Part shown: one piece after another, positions 18,801 to 28,652 of the stretch
Layout of the letters: every line of letters starts with the position of its first letter
Position numbering within the stretch: position 1 is the first letter of the stretch
Assembly: GCA_002005505.1 (NCBI GenBank)
Contig: KV908359.1
Span: 686,368 to 750,367 of the forward strand
DNA from: Botryococcus braunii
Lineage: Eukaryota; Chlorophyta; Trebouxiophyceae
Direction of reading: 5' to 3'
Length of the DNA: 64,000 bases
Translations under genes and position numbers: made by a program
Notes under the pieces: generated by a model
Told to the model about the DNA's origin: nothing
Database searches by the model: none
What the model saw: only the letters and a program-made list of their open reading frames with translations

Positions 18801-19567
18801 CGGACAAGCGGTAAGCAGGACGGTTTGGAGGAGTTATTCCTTCCTGCACATTAATAGTGTGATAGACTTGTCGGTGTGGGGGTAGTCCTGGTAGCCCATT
18901 TGGAAAAATGTCCTTGTACTCCCGGAGCAAGTGTGCTAGCCGCTCAGGCTTTTTAGCACAAATTTCCTCTAGAGGGTCCGAAGGCTTACCCGTGGTGACC
19001 TCGGATTCTCCCTCTTCCTCTTCCTTTTCCTCTTCCCTTTCCTCTTCCTCTTCCACTTCCTTCTCCACTTCTAGGCAACTCTCCATATCCGGGGCCGTGC
19101 CCGAGGTATCCCCCGGCGCAGAGTTGTGTAAGGAAGTCCCGGATGACTCCGTCGAGGGGTCGTCCATGTCCACCAAAGGTGGCATCTCTTCCTGTTCATC
19201 CCAACCAACATGTTCATCCTTGGCCATGACATTGAACAAGCAGGTTTTCCAATGATCCCGTTTCCCTTTCCTGGTATTTCCTAATTTGATTCCCCATCCC
19301 AACTTCTTTCCCAAGCCTTTGCCATGTTTGTTTAACAAGACCCATTTGTTATTGTGTCTAATATGAGCCTTGCCAGCTCTCACATTAACATTAGCATGTC
19401 GTGGTGCTAGCCAATCCTGTCCCAAAATTATGTCAATTCCTTCCATTATTGAGTCACACACAAGAAAGGAGTGTCTCGTAATGATAGATGGAGCAAACCG
19501 GACACTCAAATCCACTTTCCCATTTGTGTGTGTTACTGTCCCATCAGCAAGTGTGACGGGTGAAGTC
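15889..19567 (-). CDS. pol: Element B pol, main part: protease end, RT, RNase H, integrase, chromodomain
   Basis: It continues the protease interrupted by D ([15 protein letters not shown], then [16 protein letters not shown]). A glutamate-rich linker follows ([20 protein letters not shown]). RT has [20 protein letters not shown] and catalytic [11 protein letters not shown]. RNase H has [16 protein letters not shown] and DALSRNP. Integrase has a zinc region ([11 protein letters not shown]...CDSCQRVKA) and core motifs [22 protein letters not shown] and [20 protein letters not shown]. The C-terminal chromodomain is [20 protein letters not shown]. Domain order and motifs match element I closely, so they are related families. 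The open frame visible upstream to 19614 belongs to D's LTR, not to B. Confidence 0.95.
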
Positions 19568-20446
19568 TGTTGAATGAATTGGTCAATACTGTACTTAGTG
19601 ACATCCCCTGTCACATGCCATCAACAGCAGTGTAAACTATAGCCGTTATAGCCCTTTATGAACGGTATAGATCATACTCGTACCTCAATGACATAACACG
19701 TGACTTGTACGATATGCGTTCTCAATAGACATTACGTATGGTAGTACTTTAGGATCCCTGCAGTCCGAGCCATCCCTGGGCAGCCCAGGAACGGCTCGGT
19801 ACTTGTCCGAAGCATGTTGGTATCCTTGACCAACCTCTACTGTTGGAGAGTGCTGTGTGCTGTTCCTGGAAACGTTGTAGCGTGGACGGTTTTTCCCACA
19901 GGCTACGAAGTGACGCTGCCGTCGTGCCATCACTGCAGGTGTGTTTAGGATTCTCAAAGCCGTTCCAGATATGATTGTGCTCAAACATTCAGACCAGTTA
20001 GATATTACTGCTGTGTGCATTGATGAGAGTGCATGACGAGAGCGCACTGAATGTTTGACCTCATTGAGACTTATGTTGACGTCCACCGTTGTGGCGGTAA
20101 GATAGTTTCACTGTACAAACATCACAAAGAGACCTTGCTGAGTTACTGATGAACTATTATTGTATTCTAGTGACGTAAAGTAGACATCGCAAGGCCTCTT
20201 TGGTGCTGAACTCTGCTATCAGGCAAGGCGTAGTGTTACGTGGTCTTTAGCAAGAGTGAGAGCAGTTAAGATCATTTGTAAGACTTGTCCGAAGCATGTT
20301 GGTATCCTTGACCAACCTCTACTGTTGGAGAGTGCTGTGTGCTGTTCCTGGAAACGTTGTAGCGTGGACGGTTTTTCCCACAGGCTACGAAGTGACGCTG
20401 CCGTCGTGCCATCACTGCAGGTGACGCCGCAAGCAGAAATGCTTGA
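19568..20446 (+). repeat. Element D 5' LTR with internal duplication
   Basis: 879 bp, starting TGTTGAATG and ending GCTTGA, so the 3' end is GA rather than the usual CA. It holds two identical 138-bp copies of a segment starting ACTTGTCCGAAG and ending CACTGCAG: 19801-19938 and 20283-20420. Copy 1 is followed by GTGTGT, a possible splice donor. The 344-nt interval ends TTGTAAG directly before copy 2. Copy 1 is preceded by CTCGGT, as in F. Confidence 0.93.
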
Positions 20447-20460
20447 GGTTATGGGCCCAC
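20447..20460 (+). other. Element D primer-binding site (half-tRNA type)
   Basis: GGTTATGGGCCCAC directly follows the LTR. It is complementary to the anticodon stem-loop of plant-type initiator tRNA-Met rather than to a tRNA 3' end. F, G and J have the same 14 bases. Confidence 0.85.
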
Positions 20461-20754
20461 GCTTTCCAAGCTGAGCTTGCAGTGACGCACGACAGATTTC
20501 CAGGGAGAAAAGGGGTTTCGGACCCCGCTTCGAGACTGCGAGCTTCACTGACGAGTGAGGTCTGGCCGTTCAAACATATCGAGCTAGTCACGTAAAATTA
20601 TTCCTTCTGTAGTGCTGGAAGGAATTGTTGTACAGTAGCAACTGGGCTGGGAAAGCAGAAGTACTTCTGGGACTGATCAACTCAGTGTCAGAGCTAGGAA
20701 GAAGTGCTTCCAGGGGAAGTCATTTAAGGCTTGGAGTGAAGAACTGGCTTGATC
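20461..20754 (+). other. Element D leader
   Basis: 294 bp between primer site and gag. Unlike F, G and J there is no ORF0 here; no feature is recognised. Confidence 0.6.
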
Positions 20755-23700
20755 ATGAAAACTAGAAGCAGACAAGTGATCATGAAAACGAGAAGTAAGC
20801 GCACTGCAACGGAGTCTGGATCAGCTGGGTCTGGCTCCTCCATCAGTGCATCACCCAGCCAGCCAGCAAACTCCACTGCACAGAGTGGAGAGATGTGCAT
20901 CGCAATGACGAAAACCGGTGGCGTCGTCACCACGAATGTCAAATGTCCAGTGACTCTGGACAGAGAGGGAGTGGAATTTCCACTCTGGGATCTGGCATAT
21001 GTGGCAGCCTGTGGCCTCAAAAGGTGCAAGGCAGCCATTGAAGCTCCAATGCCAGACACAGAGGAGAATGCAGCAGCGCTCCTAATGCTGATTGAGAGCG
21101 TCCCCAAGGCGTGGGGTGCCAAGCTGGCTGCAATGCAAGTGGCAGCCAATGCCTACCAGTGGGTTCGAGAGCGTTTTACTGGAGGGGCAGACCAGGAGGT
21201 AACAGCACGCTGGCTGGAGCTCCTACACACCAGCATGGGAGAGACAGAAACGTTGGAGGACTACTACAACAGGAAGGTGGCACTCTTCCATGCACTCAAG
21301 CGAAATGGGCACTCCATCATGGAGAGAGAAGCCAAGCTGGCAATCATCAAGGGCCTGCCAGAGGAAGCGAAGGAGACTGGGATGTTCTCCTCATCTGCTG
21401 GGAAGGATCTGGAGGGACTGTGGGAGATCATCTCCACCACAGCCAAGGGACTGGGCTTCAACGACCAGGTCCCCAGAGTCACCCCTGTGGCCAGGGCAGC
21501 CATCACACCAGCCTACTCCACCACACCAGGGACTGCAAGCCCACAGGAGACCCAAGCTGGAGGCCAGGGGGGCCAAGCTTCATCGACCAAGGTGGAGGGA
21601 CGGGACCGGCGTGACAACAGGCGCTGCCGCTACTGCAACAAGCTAGGCCATTTTGAGAGGAACTGCCTCAAGAAGGAGGCGGACGAGAAGATGCAACAGA
21701 ACCTGCAGCAAGTCATGGCTGCAATGGCCAATCTGCTTCCGCAATTCCAAAATCAAGCGTCGGCTGCAGTGGCTCGACCTCCGGAGGGCAGCGGGAACGG
21801 CAACAACTTTTTCCCCGGGGGATATCCACCACCCTCTGGTATGTCTGCCATGATTTCTCTGAATGTCTTAACACCAACACGCGTCATGCCAGAAGCGAGA
21901 AGTTTTCTGGTGGACAGTGGAGCCACCATCCACCTAGTCAATGATCTGTCCCTGCTACATTCCCCCACCCTGCACAGAAATCCCATTCCTTTGCATATGG
22001 CTACGTCAGATGCCACGGGACAGATAATTGCAACTGGTTCCCTGTGCTTGAGCAGTGCAGAACAGCAACCCCTGTGGCTTCACAATGTGCATTGTGTTCC
22101 TTCAGCTACAGCTAATCTGATTTCAGTGACAGCTGCTATACGTGATGGGGCTAGTTTTGTGACAGACAGTGTGGGAAGTTACACTGGTATGCGTGGCGCT
22201 CAAAACTGGTCTTGTTCAGTTGCACAGAGAAATGGCCTGTATTTCTTGCAGAAGGTCAGTCCAGTCAGAAACCCTGCCTCTGTGTTTGTTAACACAGCCA
22301 GAGCACCAGTCGCTCATGATTGCAGATTGAGAGCACTGTGGCACAGTAGACTGGGGCACCCAGGGGAGGTTAATATGAGGCGACTGCAGTCTGAAGATTT
22401 GGTCCTGGGCATCCCTGTATCTCTCTCCCCTTGCGCAAACTGTCACTCTTCGTGTGAAGCGTGCATTCAAGGAAAGCACAGTCGTCCCCCTTTTGGAACC
22501 AGTTCCAGAGCAGCCACTGAGCCCCTTGAGAGAATTCATTTGGACACAGTTGGCCCCATCTCCCCTACAGCTATTACTGGGGAGCGCTTCTTTGTCACGA
22601 TTGTGGATGAGGCTACGCACTACGTCATAGCCCTGGCAGTAAAAACCAAGGATGCAATCAGCAGTGCAGTCAGAGACCTCCTGATTTTTTGGCAGAGGCA
22701 GTTGAACCGCTCTGTTAAGTGCATTCGTACTGACAGGGGGACAGAATTCCTCAACAGTACATTGAAGGGTTTCTGTACGCAGGAGGGAATTAAATTTGAG
22801 ACCTCTGCAGCATACACGCCTCAGCAAAATGGCGTTGCTGAACGGATGAACCGAACAATCAAGGAGAAGGCCAGAACACTCATGTTGCATGCAGCTGCCA
22901 AACAGTCACTCTGGAAGGAAGCAGTGGAGACAGCCTGCATCCTGTACAATATGGGACCTGTGACTGGACGTGACAAGACGCCTTATGAAGCCTTCCATGG
23001 GGTAAAGCCCGATGTATCCCTGCTCAGGACTTTTGGCTGTCTAGCACATGTGCACATACCTGATCACCAAAGGGGAGTGTTTGAGTCTAAGACCTCCCCT
23101 GGTCTCTTCACAGGGTATTCCAGTGTGTCAAAGGCATATAGAATTTATATGGGAAACGGGATTTGGAAAGAAAGCAGAGATGTTACCTTTCTGGAGCACT
23201 TAAGGGGCGCAGACAGAGTGGGGCTTAGCACCATGTCTCCTGTGAGTCCAAATGCAGTCCAGCAGCCCTTTGCCTTGCCTTTTGTACAACAGGAGGGCCA
23301 GCAGTCCTTGGGTCAGTTGTCTTTTTGGGACTCAGATGATCCTGAGCCTCTCTGCAACCGAGAGGTCAACGTGCAGCAGTCCGGACCTGACTCCCCCTGT
23401 GCAACCACCCCCTGTGCAACTACCCCATGTGCAATCAACCCCTGTGAGAATTCTGAGACTACAAGTGTCAACGTGGACGGGGAGCCCACTTCCTCGGAGC
23501 TGAGCCATACGCAGTCCGGCCACAGCTGGTCCGTACTCGGACACATGGAGAACCTGGCGCGAGGAGGCGAGGAGACCAAGTCACACATGCAACGTTTGAA
23601 TAATGTGCAAGAATGTGTTCGAATGGAAGTTGGGGCCATGGGTGTCCGAGGGCAAGACGGGCTGACCCGGCAGCAACGGTATGATCAGAGAGTAGCAGCA

Positions 23701-25899
23701 CGTGAGACTGCAGCTGAGGTCACTGTGGAACATGATGGAGATGTGAGTGATGGAGAGAATAGGAGAATGTCAGAGGCCATTTGCCCAGGGGAAGCAACGG
23801 AAGCTCAGCCTAATGGACAGGACTTGGCCAGGCTGGAGGGCATGTCTGATCATGTAAGCGCTGAGAGTGAGGCAAGAGAGGTCAGTTTGGAGATTTCCAA
23901 TCAGACACTTGATGGACAAAGGGAGTCTTCAGATGGCCAGGCTCTGCGTGCTTGTGAGGGACACACTGGGGAGTCACAGGTGTGTTGTGAGAGTACAAGC
24001 GTGGATGAGAGAGACACCACTGCAGGGTGTCGCACAGTGCCAGATTATGCTGCGCCTTTGAGTGATGAGTGCGTTTGGGACATGACGAGTGATGTAAGAC
24101 CCAGATTGAGTGGAGCAGCATGTGAATCCTCCAAGGAGAGAAAGCTGCAGACACCTCCAGAGTGGGAGAGAGTCAGAGAGGTGTGTAACGCAGTAACCTC
24201 GAGCGAAAGAGTAGTGGAAGCACGTGCGTGTGAGCCTAGAGAGGATAGCCATGTTGTGCATGATCACAATCTGAATCCTGTAAAGGGTAAGATACCTGGG
24301 GTGAGGTGGTCCAAGGTGCCAATCCCTGGAAACCTCAGGGAGGCGCAAAGATCCCCTCAGTGGGAATTCTGGCGCCAGGCAATGCAAGAGGAGCAAGATT
24401 CTCTTGATGCGCACGAGGTGATGGAGTACGTTGAGAGACCCAGGGGACACAAGGTGATCCCTGTGCATTGGATCTTCTCTGTGAAGACTGATGCACATGG
24501 GAACGTGTTGAGATTTAAGGCTCGGCTTGTAGCCCAGGGCTGTAGACAGATTCCTGGAGTTGATGTAGATGAGGTCTTTGCACCTACCAGTAGCTATGGG
24601 TCCAGGAGGACTTTGCTAGCAACTGCTGCAGCAAAGAACATGGAAATTCACCAGGTGGATATAAAGACCGCCTTTTTGAATGGTGAATTAGAGGAGGAGG
24701 TGTATGTGACACAGCCTCCTGGATTTGATAATGGCAACCCCAACATTGTGTGCAGACTGCGTAAGGCCCTTTATGGCCTGAAGCAGGCTCCCAGGGCTTG
24801 GCACAAGACCCTGAATGAGAAGCTGCTGAGTATGGGATATGAAGTGTGTAAGAGCGATGCGGGAGTTTACATAAAGAGACACGAGGATGGGGAGCTGTCA
24901 TACATGCTTGTGTATGTTGATGATCTTTTGATTGTGGCAATGGGTGCGGAAGAGATAGAATGGGTGAAAAAGGAGCTGTTGGCAAGCTTCAAGATTCATG
25001 ACCTTGGTGAAGTCAAGGACTTCTTGGGCTGCCAGATCCTGAGAGATAGAGAGAATCGGTGCTTATCACTGAGCTGCGTGCCTAAGATTGATGCACTGTG
25101 TGAGAAGTTTGGGGTGAGTGCTGAGTCACGTACAGTCGATACTCCCATGAGTAAAGACTTTGTGATGTCTGGGATGCCGCAGGTTACAGTGGGTGAGACC
25201 AGCTTTGGGTCTGGGACTCCACTGCCTCCCGGGCATAGATATTGTGAGCTTGTTGGGTCTCTGTTGTATATTGCTAATACAACTCGACCTGATATAGCTC
25301 AGGCTGTGGGTGTTCTGTCCCGTTACCGGAACGCTCCCACCACTGCCCACATGAATGAGGGCTTGAGGGTATTGAGGTATCTTCAGTCTACTCGAGAGTG
25401 TGTCTTAGTGCTGGGAGGGAAAGGGCCTGTGTTAGAAGGTCATGTTGATGCAGATTATGCTGGCGATATTGACAGCAGGCATTCTACCTCGGGATATGTG
25501 CTATCAGTGTTTGGCAGTGCTGTGGTCTGGGGTAGTAAGAAGCAACACTCAGTTGCTACCTCCACTGTGGAGGCAGAATTCATGGCAACCAGTCTGGCTA
25601 TTAAGGAGCTTAACTGGCTGCGTGGGTTCATGGAGGAAATCGGAACTCCTCCTTGGTCAGTGAAGCTATACTGTGACAATCAGGGGTGCATTGCTAACCT
25701 GAAAAACCCACTGTATAGCAAGTATACTAAGCACATTGCAGTGTGCTTCCACTTTGCACGTGAAGCTATTGCAAAGGGGCAGGTTACACTCTGCTATGTG
25801 GAGTCTGCAAGGAACAAGGCAGACATGCTGACAAAGCCTCTCGCTCGCCCTGCCTTCCAGATGCACAGGCGAGGGTTTGGACTTGTGAAGATGACATAG
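20755..25899 (+). CDS. gag-pol: Element D gag-pol polyprotein
   Basis: 1714 residues from the ATG at 20755 (MKTRSRQVIMKTRS; the frame is open a little upstream). Gag occupies about 1-330, with the Gag core (WLELLHTSMGETETLEDYYN) and zinc knuckle CRYCNKLGHFERNC near 290. Protease LVDSGATIHLVNDL is near 385. Integrase has a zinc region (RLGHPGEVNMRR), HLDTVGPISP, IRTDRGTEFLNS and TPQQNGVAERMNRTIKE. A long acidic, cysteine-containing linker (about 840-1170) includes CATTPC repeats. RT has VDIKTAFLNGELEEEVYVTQ and YVDDLLIV near 1387. RNase H has VDADYAGDIDSRHSTSGYV and STVEAEFMA. All key residues are present and there are no stops. It is close to F in layout and linker type. Confidence 0.96.
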   Translation: MKTRSRQVIMKTRSKRTATESGSAGSGSSISASPSQPANSTAQSGEMCIAMTKTGGVVTTNVKCPVTLDREGVEFPLWDLAYVAACGLKRCKAAIEAPMPDTEENAAALLMLIESVPKAWGAKLAAMQVAANAYQWVRERFTGGADQEVTARWLELLHTSMGETETLEDYYNRKVALFHALKRNGHSIMEREAKLAIIKGLPEEAKETGMFSSSAGKDLEGLWEIISTTAKGLGFNDQVPRVTPVARAAITPAYSTTPGTASPQETQAGGQGGQASSTKVEGRDRRDNRRCRYCNKLGHFERNCLKKEADEKMQQNLQQVMAAMANLLPQFQNQASAAVARPPEGSGNGNNFFPGGYPPPSGMSAMISLNVLTPTRVMPEARSFLVDSGATIHLVNDLSLLHSPTLHRNPIPLHMATSDATGQIIATGSLCLSSAEQQPLWLHNVHCVPSATANLISVTAAIRDGASFVTDSVGSYTGMRGAQNWSCSVAQRNGLYFLQKVSPVRNPASVFVNTARAPVAHDCRLRALWHSRLGHPGEVNMRRLQSEDLVLGIPVSLSPCANCHSSCEACIQGKHSRPPFGTSSRAATEPLERIHLDTVGPISPTAITGERFFVTIVDEATHYVIALAVKTKDAISSAVRDLLIFWQRQLNRSVKCIRTDRGTEFLNSTLKGFCTQEGIKFETSAAYTPQQNGVAERMNRTIKEKARTLMLHAAAKQSLWKEAVETACILYNMGPVTGRDKTPYEAFHGVKPDVSLLRTFGCLAHVHIPDHQRGVFESKTSPGLFTGYSSVSKAYRIYMGNGIWKESRDVTFLEHLRGADRVGLSTMSPVSPNAVQQPFALPFVQQEGQQSLGQLSFWDSDDPEPLCNREVNVQQSGPDSPCATTPCATTPCAINPCENSETTSVNVDGEPTSSELSHTQSGHSWSVLGHMENLARGGEETKSHMQRLNNVQECVRMEVGAMGVRGQDGLTRQQRYDQRVAARETAAEVTVEHDGDVSDGENRRMSEAICPGEATEAQPNGQDLARLEGMSDHVSAESEAREVSLEISNQTLDGQRESSDGQALRACEGHTGESQVCCESTSVDERDTTAGCRTVPDYAAPLSDECVWDMTSDVRPRLSGAACESSKERKLQTPPEWERVREVCNAVTSSERVVEARACEPREDSHVVHDHNLNPVKGKIPGVRWSKVPIPGNLREAQRSPQWEFWRQAMQEEQDSLDAHEVMEYVERPRGHKVIPVHWIFSVKTDAHGNVLRFKARLVAQGCRQIPGVDVDEVFAPTSSYGSRRTLLATAAAKNMEIHQVDIKTAFLNGELEEEVYVTQPPGFDNGNPNIVCRLRKALYGLKQAPRAWHKTLNEKLLSMGYEVCKSDAGVYIKRHEDGELSYMLVYVDDLLIVAMGAEEIEWVKKELLASFKIHDLGEVKDFLGCQILRDRENRCLSLSCVPKIDALCEKFGVSAESRTVDTPMSKDFVMSGMPQVTVGETSFGSGTPLPPGHRYCELVGSLLYIANTTRPDIAQAVGVLSRYRNAPTTAHMNEGLRVLRYLQSTRECVLVLGGKGPVLEGHVDADYAGDIDSRHSTSGYVLSVFGSAVVWGSKKQHSVATSTVEAEFMATSLAIKELNWLRGFMEEIGTPPWSVKLYCDNQGCIANLKNPLYSKYTKHIAVCFHFAREAIAKGQVTLCYVESARNKADMLTKPLARPAFQMHRRGFGLVKMT

Positions 25900-25914
25900 G
25901 TGACAGGGTGCTGT

Positions 25915-25924
25915 CAAGGGGAAG
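25915..25924 (+). other. Element D polypurine tract
   Basis: CAAGGGGAAG abuts the 3' LTR. Element F has the identical tract, a sign that the two are sister families. Confidence 0.85.
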
Positions 25925-26803
25925 TGTTGAATGAATTGGTCAATACTGTACTTAGTGACATCCCCTGTCACATGCCATCAACAGCAGTGTAAACTATAGC
26001 CGTTATAGCCCTTTATGAACGGTATAGATCATACTCGTACCTCAATGACATAACACGTGACTTGTACGATATGCGTTCTCAATAGACATTACGTATGGTA
26101 GTACTTTAGGATCCCTGCAGTCCGAGCCATCCCTGGGCAGCCCAGGAACGGCTCGGTACTTGTCCGAAGCATGTTGGTATCCTTGACCAACCTCTACTGT
26201 TGGAGAGTGCTGTGTGCTGTTCCTGGAAACGTTGTAGCGTGGACGGTTTTTCCCACAGGCTACGAAGTGACGCTGCCGTCGTGCCATCACTGCAGGTGTG
26301 TTTAGGATTCTCAAAGCCGTTCCAGATATGATTGTGCTCAAACATTCAGACCAGTTAGATATTACTGCTGTGTGCATTGATGAGAGTGCATGACGAGAGC
26401 GCACTGAATGTTTGACCTCATTGAGACTTATGTTGACGTCCACCGTTGTGGCGGTAAGATAGTTTCACTGTACAAACATCACAAAGAGACCTTGCTGAGT
26501 TACTGATGAACTATTATTGTATTCTAGTGACGTAAAGTAGACATCGCAAGGCCTCTTTGGTGCTGAACTCTGCTATCAGGCAAGGCGTAGTGTTACGTGG
26601 TCTTTAGCAAGAGTGAGAGCAGTTAAGATCATTTGTAAGACTTGTCCGAAGCATGTTGGTATCCTTGACCAACCTCTACTGTTGGAGAGTGCTGTGTGCT
26701 GTTCCTGGAAACGTTGTAGCGTGGACGGTTTTTCCCACAGGCTACGAAGTGACGCTGCCGTCGTGCCATCACTGCAGGTGACGCCGCAAGCAGAAATGCT
26801 TGA
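25925..26803 (+). repeat. Element D 3' LTR with internal duplication
   Basis: 879 bp, same as 19568-20446 by eye. The 138-bp repeated segments lie at 26158-26295 and 26640-26777. Confidence 0.95.
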
Positions 26804-26808
26804 AAGTC

Positions 26809-27290
26809 CTCTTGTTATACCTCAAACCTTGCAAAACTTTTTCCCGGACAAAAGAGTGTGTGGCCCCGGTGTCCATTAAAGCTTTACATTGTTGTCCCCT
26901 TGCCATGACAGGAAATGTGAGGTTAAGAGGTGCAGCACTTGACGTTGAACCCAACTGACAAGATGCTTTGGGTGCTGCATAAGCTAAAACAAAGGAAAAA
27001 GGAAATGTACATTGCTGTCCTTGAAAAGAAAAGCATTCCCCTTTTGAGCCCCTAGCAAGAATTTTCAGGTTTGCGCGAGAGCGTAACCGCAAAAAGAAAC
27101 TCCTACTTTTCCACACCTTCTGGCCTATCACAAAGCATGCACTGACTTGTGAGTTTTCTTTTCGTTCAGCAAGAAAAGATTCAATACAAGTCTCAGCTTT
27201 GTGTTTGCCAGGAACAATCAGAGGTGTATTCCAACTTCCCAAGGACTTCTGAACAAGAAAAGTTAAATATGAAAAACAAATTTCATTCAT
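26809..27290 (-). CDS. pol: Element B pol, 5' fragment with protease active site
   Basis: The frame opens with ATG at 27290, two bases after the gag stop codon (TAG TC ATG on the minus strand), in a different frame. The protein runs to the protease catalytic motif (ALMDTGATHSFVREKVLQ) and is cut by element D. Target duplication AAGTC lies at 26804-26808 and 19563-19567. The region before the protease (ACFVIGQKVWKSRSFFLRLR) is poorly conserved but resembles the start of I's pol (ACFLMGSKVAKSKAVYPWLK). Joined to 19567-15889 it gives about 1386 residues. Confidence 0.9.
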
Positions 27291-27292
27291 GA

Positions 27293-28534
27293 CTAATCTT
27301 GTTTAGGGCCCTTGCCCTTCCCTTTCCCTTTCCAATGTTTTCCCTTGTTAAATCCCTTAGGCCCAATGTGTGAGGGAGGTGAAACACCTTGCAGTGGTGC
27401 TGCCACTGGTTGATTGTTTCCTTGCCTCGGATAGAATCCAGGCTGAAAATTTGATGGGGTGTGCCCACTAGCTTGAGCTTTGGCAGCTAGATATTGCTTT
27501 TTAGCAACACACTGCCATGACTCGTGGCCTAGTTTATGACAAAAATAGCATTCCCTATCCTTTGGAATAGAGGTTCTAGAATCAATTTTTCTCCCGGACC
27601 CAAAAGGGGGTGCTCCCACCAAACCCAAGGAAGGTGGTGCAGGGGGCTGTTGAAGTTCCACCACTCCTGCTGCCACTTGAGGTGTCTGGGTGTAGACCCT
27701 CTTCCTCTTGGGTCCCTGTGCATCCACATATGTGCTTTTGAGACTTGCCTCATATTTAACAACATAAGTGCAAATGTCTTCCAGATCAGTGAAAGGACTG
27801 CCTGTTGCAGGGTTCACAGTGCATGCAAGTTTGAGAAGAGTATTAAGATCCTTGGTAAAAAGATGTAACTGGTCTTGCATGGCTATTTGATAGTCAACCT
27901 CTACATCTGCTAAGAGAGACATAAATCTTTCAATATATCTCTCGACAGTCTCATTTCCTTGAAAGACTTTGTCTAATTTTGCCCTGGCAATGGCCACTGT
28001 GTCTGTGGAATCATATTTTTTAACCATAAAAGTTTTAAAATCCTTCCATTCCAATGTATGCTCATGTATCCCTTCCTTTTCTAGTTTCCTTACATGTGTG
28101 TCCCAAACTTTTGTAGGTCTTTCTTCCATCAATTGCACTCCCAAGGCCACCCACTTTCCTGCAGGCACATTGGTTAGTTTTGCATAGCCTTCCAACTTCC
28201 TTGCAAAATAGCAAAAAGATCCCCTCTTTCCCGAAAACAAAGAAGGAGGAGTTGCTCTTACTTGTCCACTAGGGCGAGGAGTCTCCTCCACCCCATCCCC
28301 TCCAACTTGCCTTTCGGCAAGAAGCTTTTCCTTAAATTCCAAAAATAACTGCTCCTTTATTTTATTGGTCAACTTGATCTTCTTTGTCTTTGGTGTGGAC
28401 GGAGCGGGCGACGGATCGCGAGATGCCCCCTCCATCAAGTCCTCTACCAGCTCCCCTGAGCTTTCCAACGCTTCCAAAAATTCTCTTTCTTCCGAAGAAA
28501 GGTTTTTAAACTTCCCAAAAGAGGGCGGTGACAT
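27293..28534 (-). CDS. gag: Element B gag
   Basis: 413 residues starting MSPPSFGKFKNLSSEEREFL. After a charged N-terminus comes the Gag core (FSGKRGSFCYFARKLEGYAK, LEWKDFKTFMVKKYD, LDKVFQGNETVERYIERFMS, FTKDLNTLLKLACTVNP). A CCHC zinc knuckle follows (CYFCHKLGHESWQC), then a basic Gly/Lys tail (KGKHWKGKGKGKGPK) likely to bind RNA. The start lies about 100 bases after the primer site. It resembles element I gag (VYQGNESVEKYVERF). Confidence 0.93.
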   Translation of the reverse strand: MSPPSFGKFKNLSSEEREFLEALESSGELVEDLMEGASRDPSPAPSTPKTKKIKLTNKIKEQLFLEFKEKLLAERQVGGDGVEETPRPSGQVRATPPSLFSGKRGSFCYFARKLEGYAKLTNVPAGKWVALGVQLMEERPTKVWDTHVRKLEKEGIHEHTLEWKDFKTFMVKKYDSTDTVAIARAKLDKVFQGNETVERYIERFMSLLADVEVDYQIAMQDQLHLFTKDLNTLLKLACTVNPATGSPFTDLEDICTYVVKYEASLKSTYVDAQGPKRKRVYTQTPQVAAGVVELQQPPAPPSLGLVGAPPFGSGRKIDSRTSIPKDRECYFCHKLGHESWQCVAKKQYLAAKAQASGHTPSNFQPGFYPRQGNNQPVAAPLQGVSPPSHIGPKGFNKGKHWKGKGKGKGPKQD

Positions 28535-28637
28535 CTACGGCCCACATATGAGAGTTAGGACCTTCCATCGAACGATCTCCCTCCTACGACTTTCCTCCTT
28601 CCACCACGCGAAAGACTTGCAGAGAACAATTCGGCAT

Positions 28638-28650
28638 CTCGCCGATACCA
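28638..28650 (-). other. Element B primer-binding site
   Basis: On the minus strand TGGTATCGGCGAGATG starts two bases inside the 5' LTR, the same priming sequence as C and I. Confidence 0.8.
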
Positions 28651-28652
28651 GA

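Larger units (their letters stand above)
19568..26803 (+). mobile_element. Element D: Ty1/copia retrotransposon inserted in B's protease
   Basis: LTRs of 879 bp at 19568-20446 and 25925-26803 look identical. They are flanked by AAGTC at 19563-19567 and 26804-26808. Internal parts are a half-tRNA primer site (20447), one long gag-pol frame (20755-25899) with integrase before RT (copia order), and a polypurine tract. The frame is fully open and the LTRs match, so this is a recent and possibly competent copy. Confidence 0.97.

Noticed and set aside
20447..20460. GGTTATGGGCCCAC as part of a tRNA gene
   Set aside because: Only the anticodon-region complement is present, always right after an LTR; no tRNA cloverleaf surrounds it.
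23390..23460. CATTPC repeats in D's linker as a CRISPR-like or regulatory array
   Set aside because: Short in-frame coding repeats inside an acidic linker; no spacer structure.
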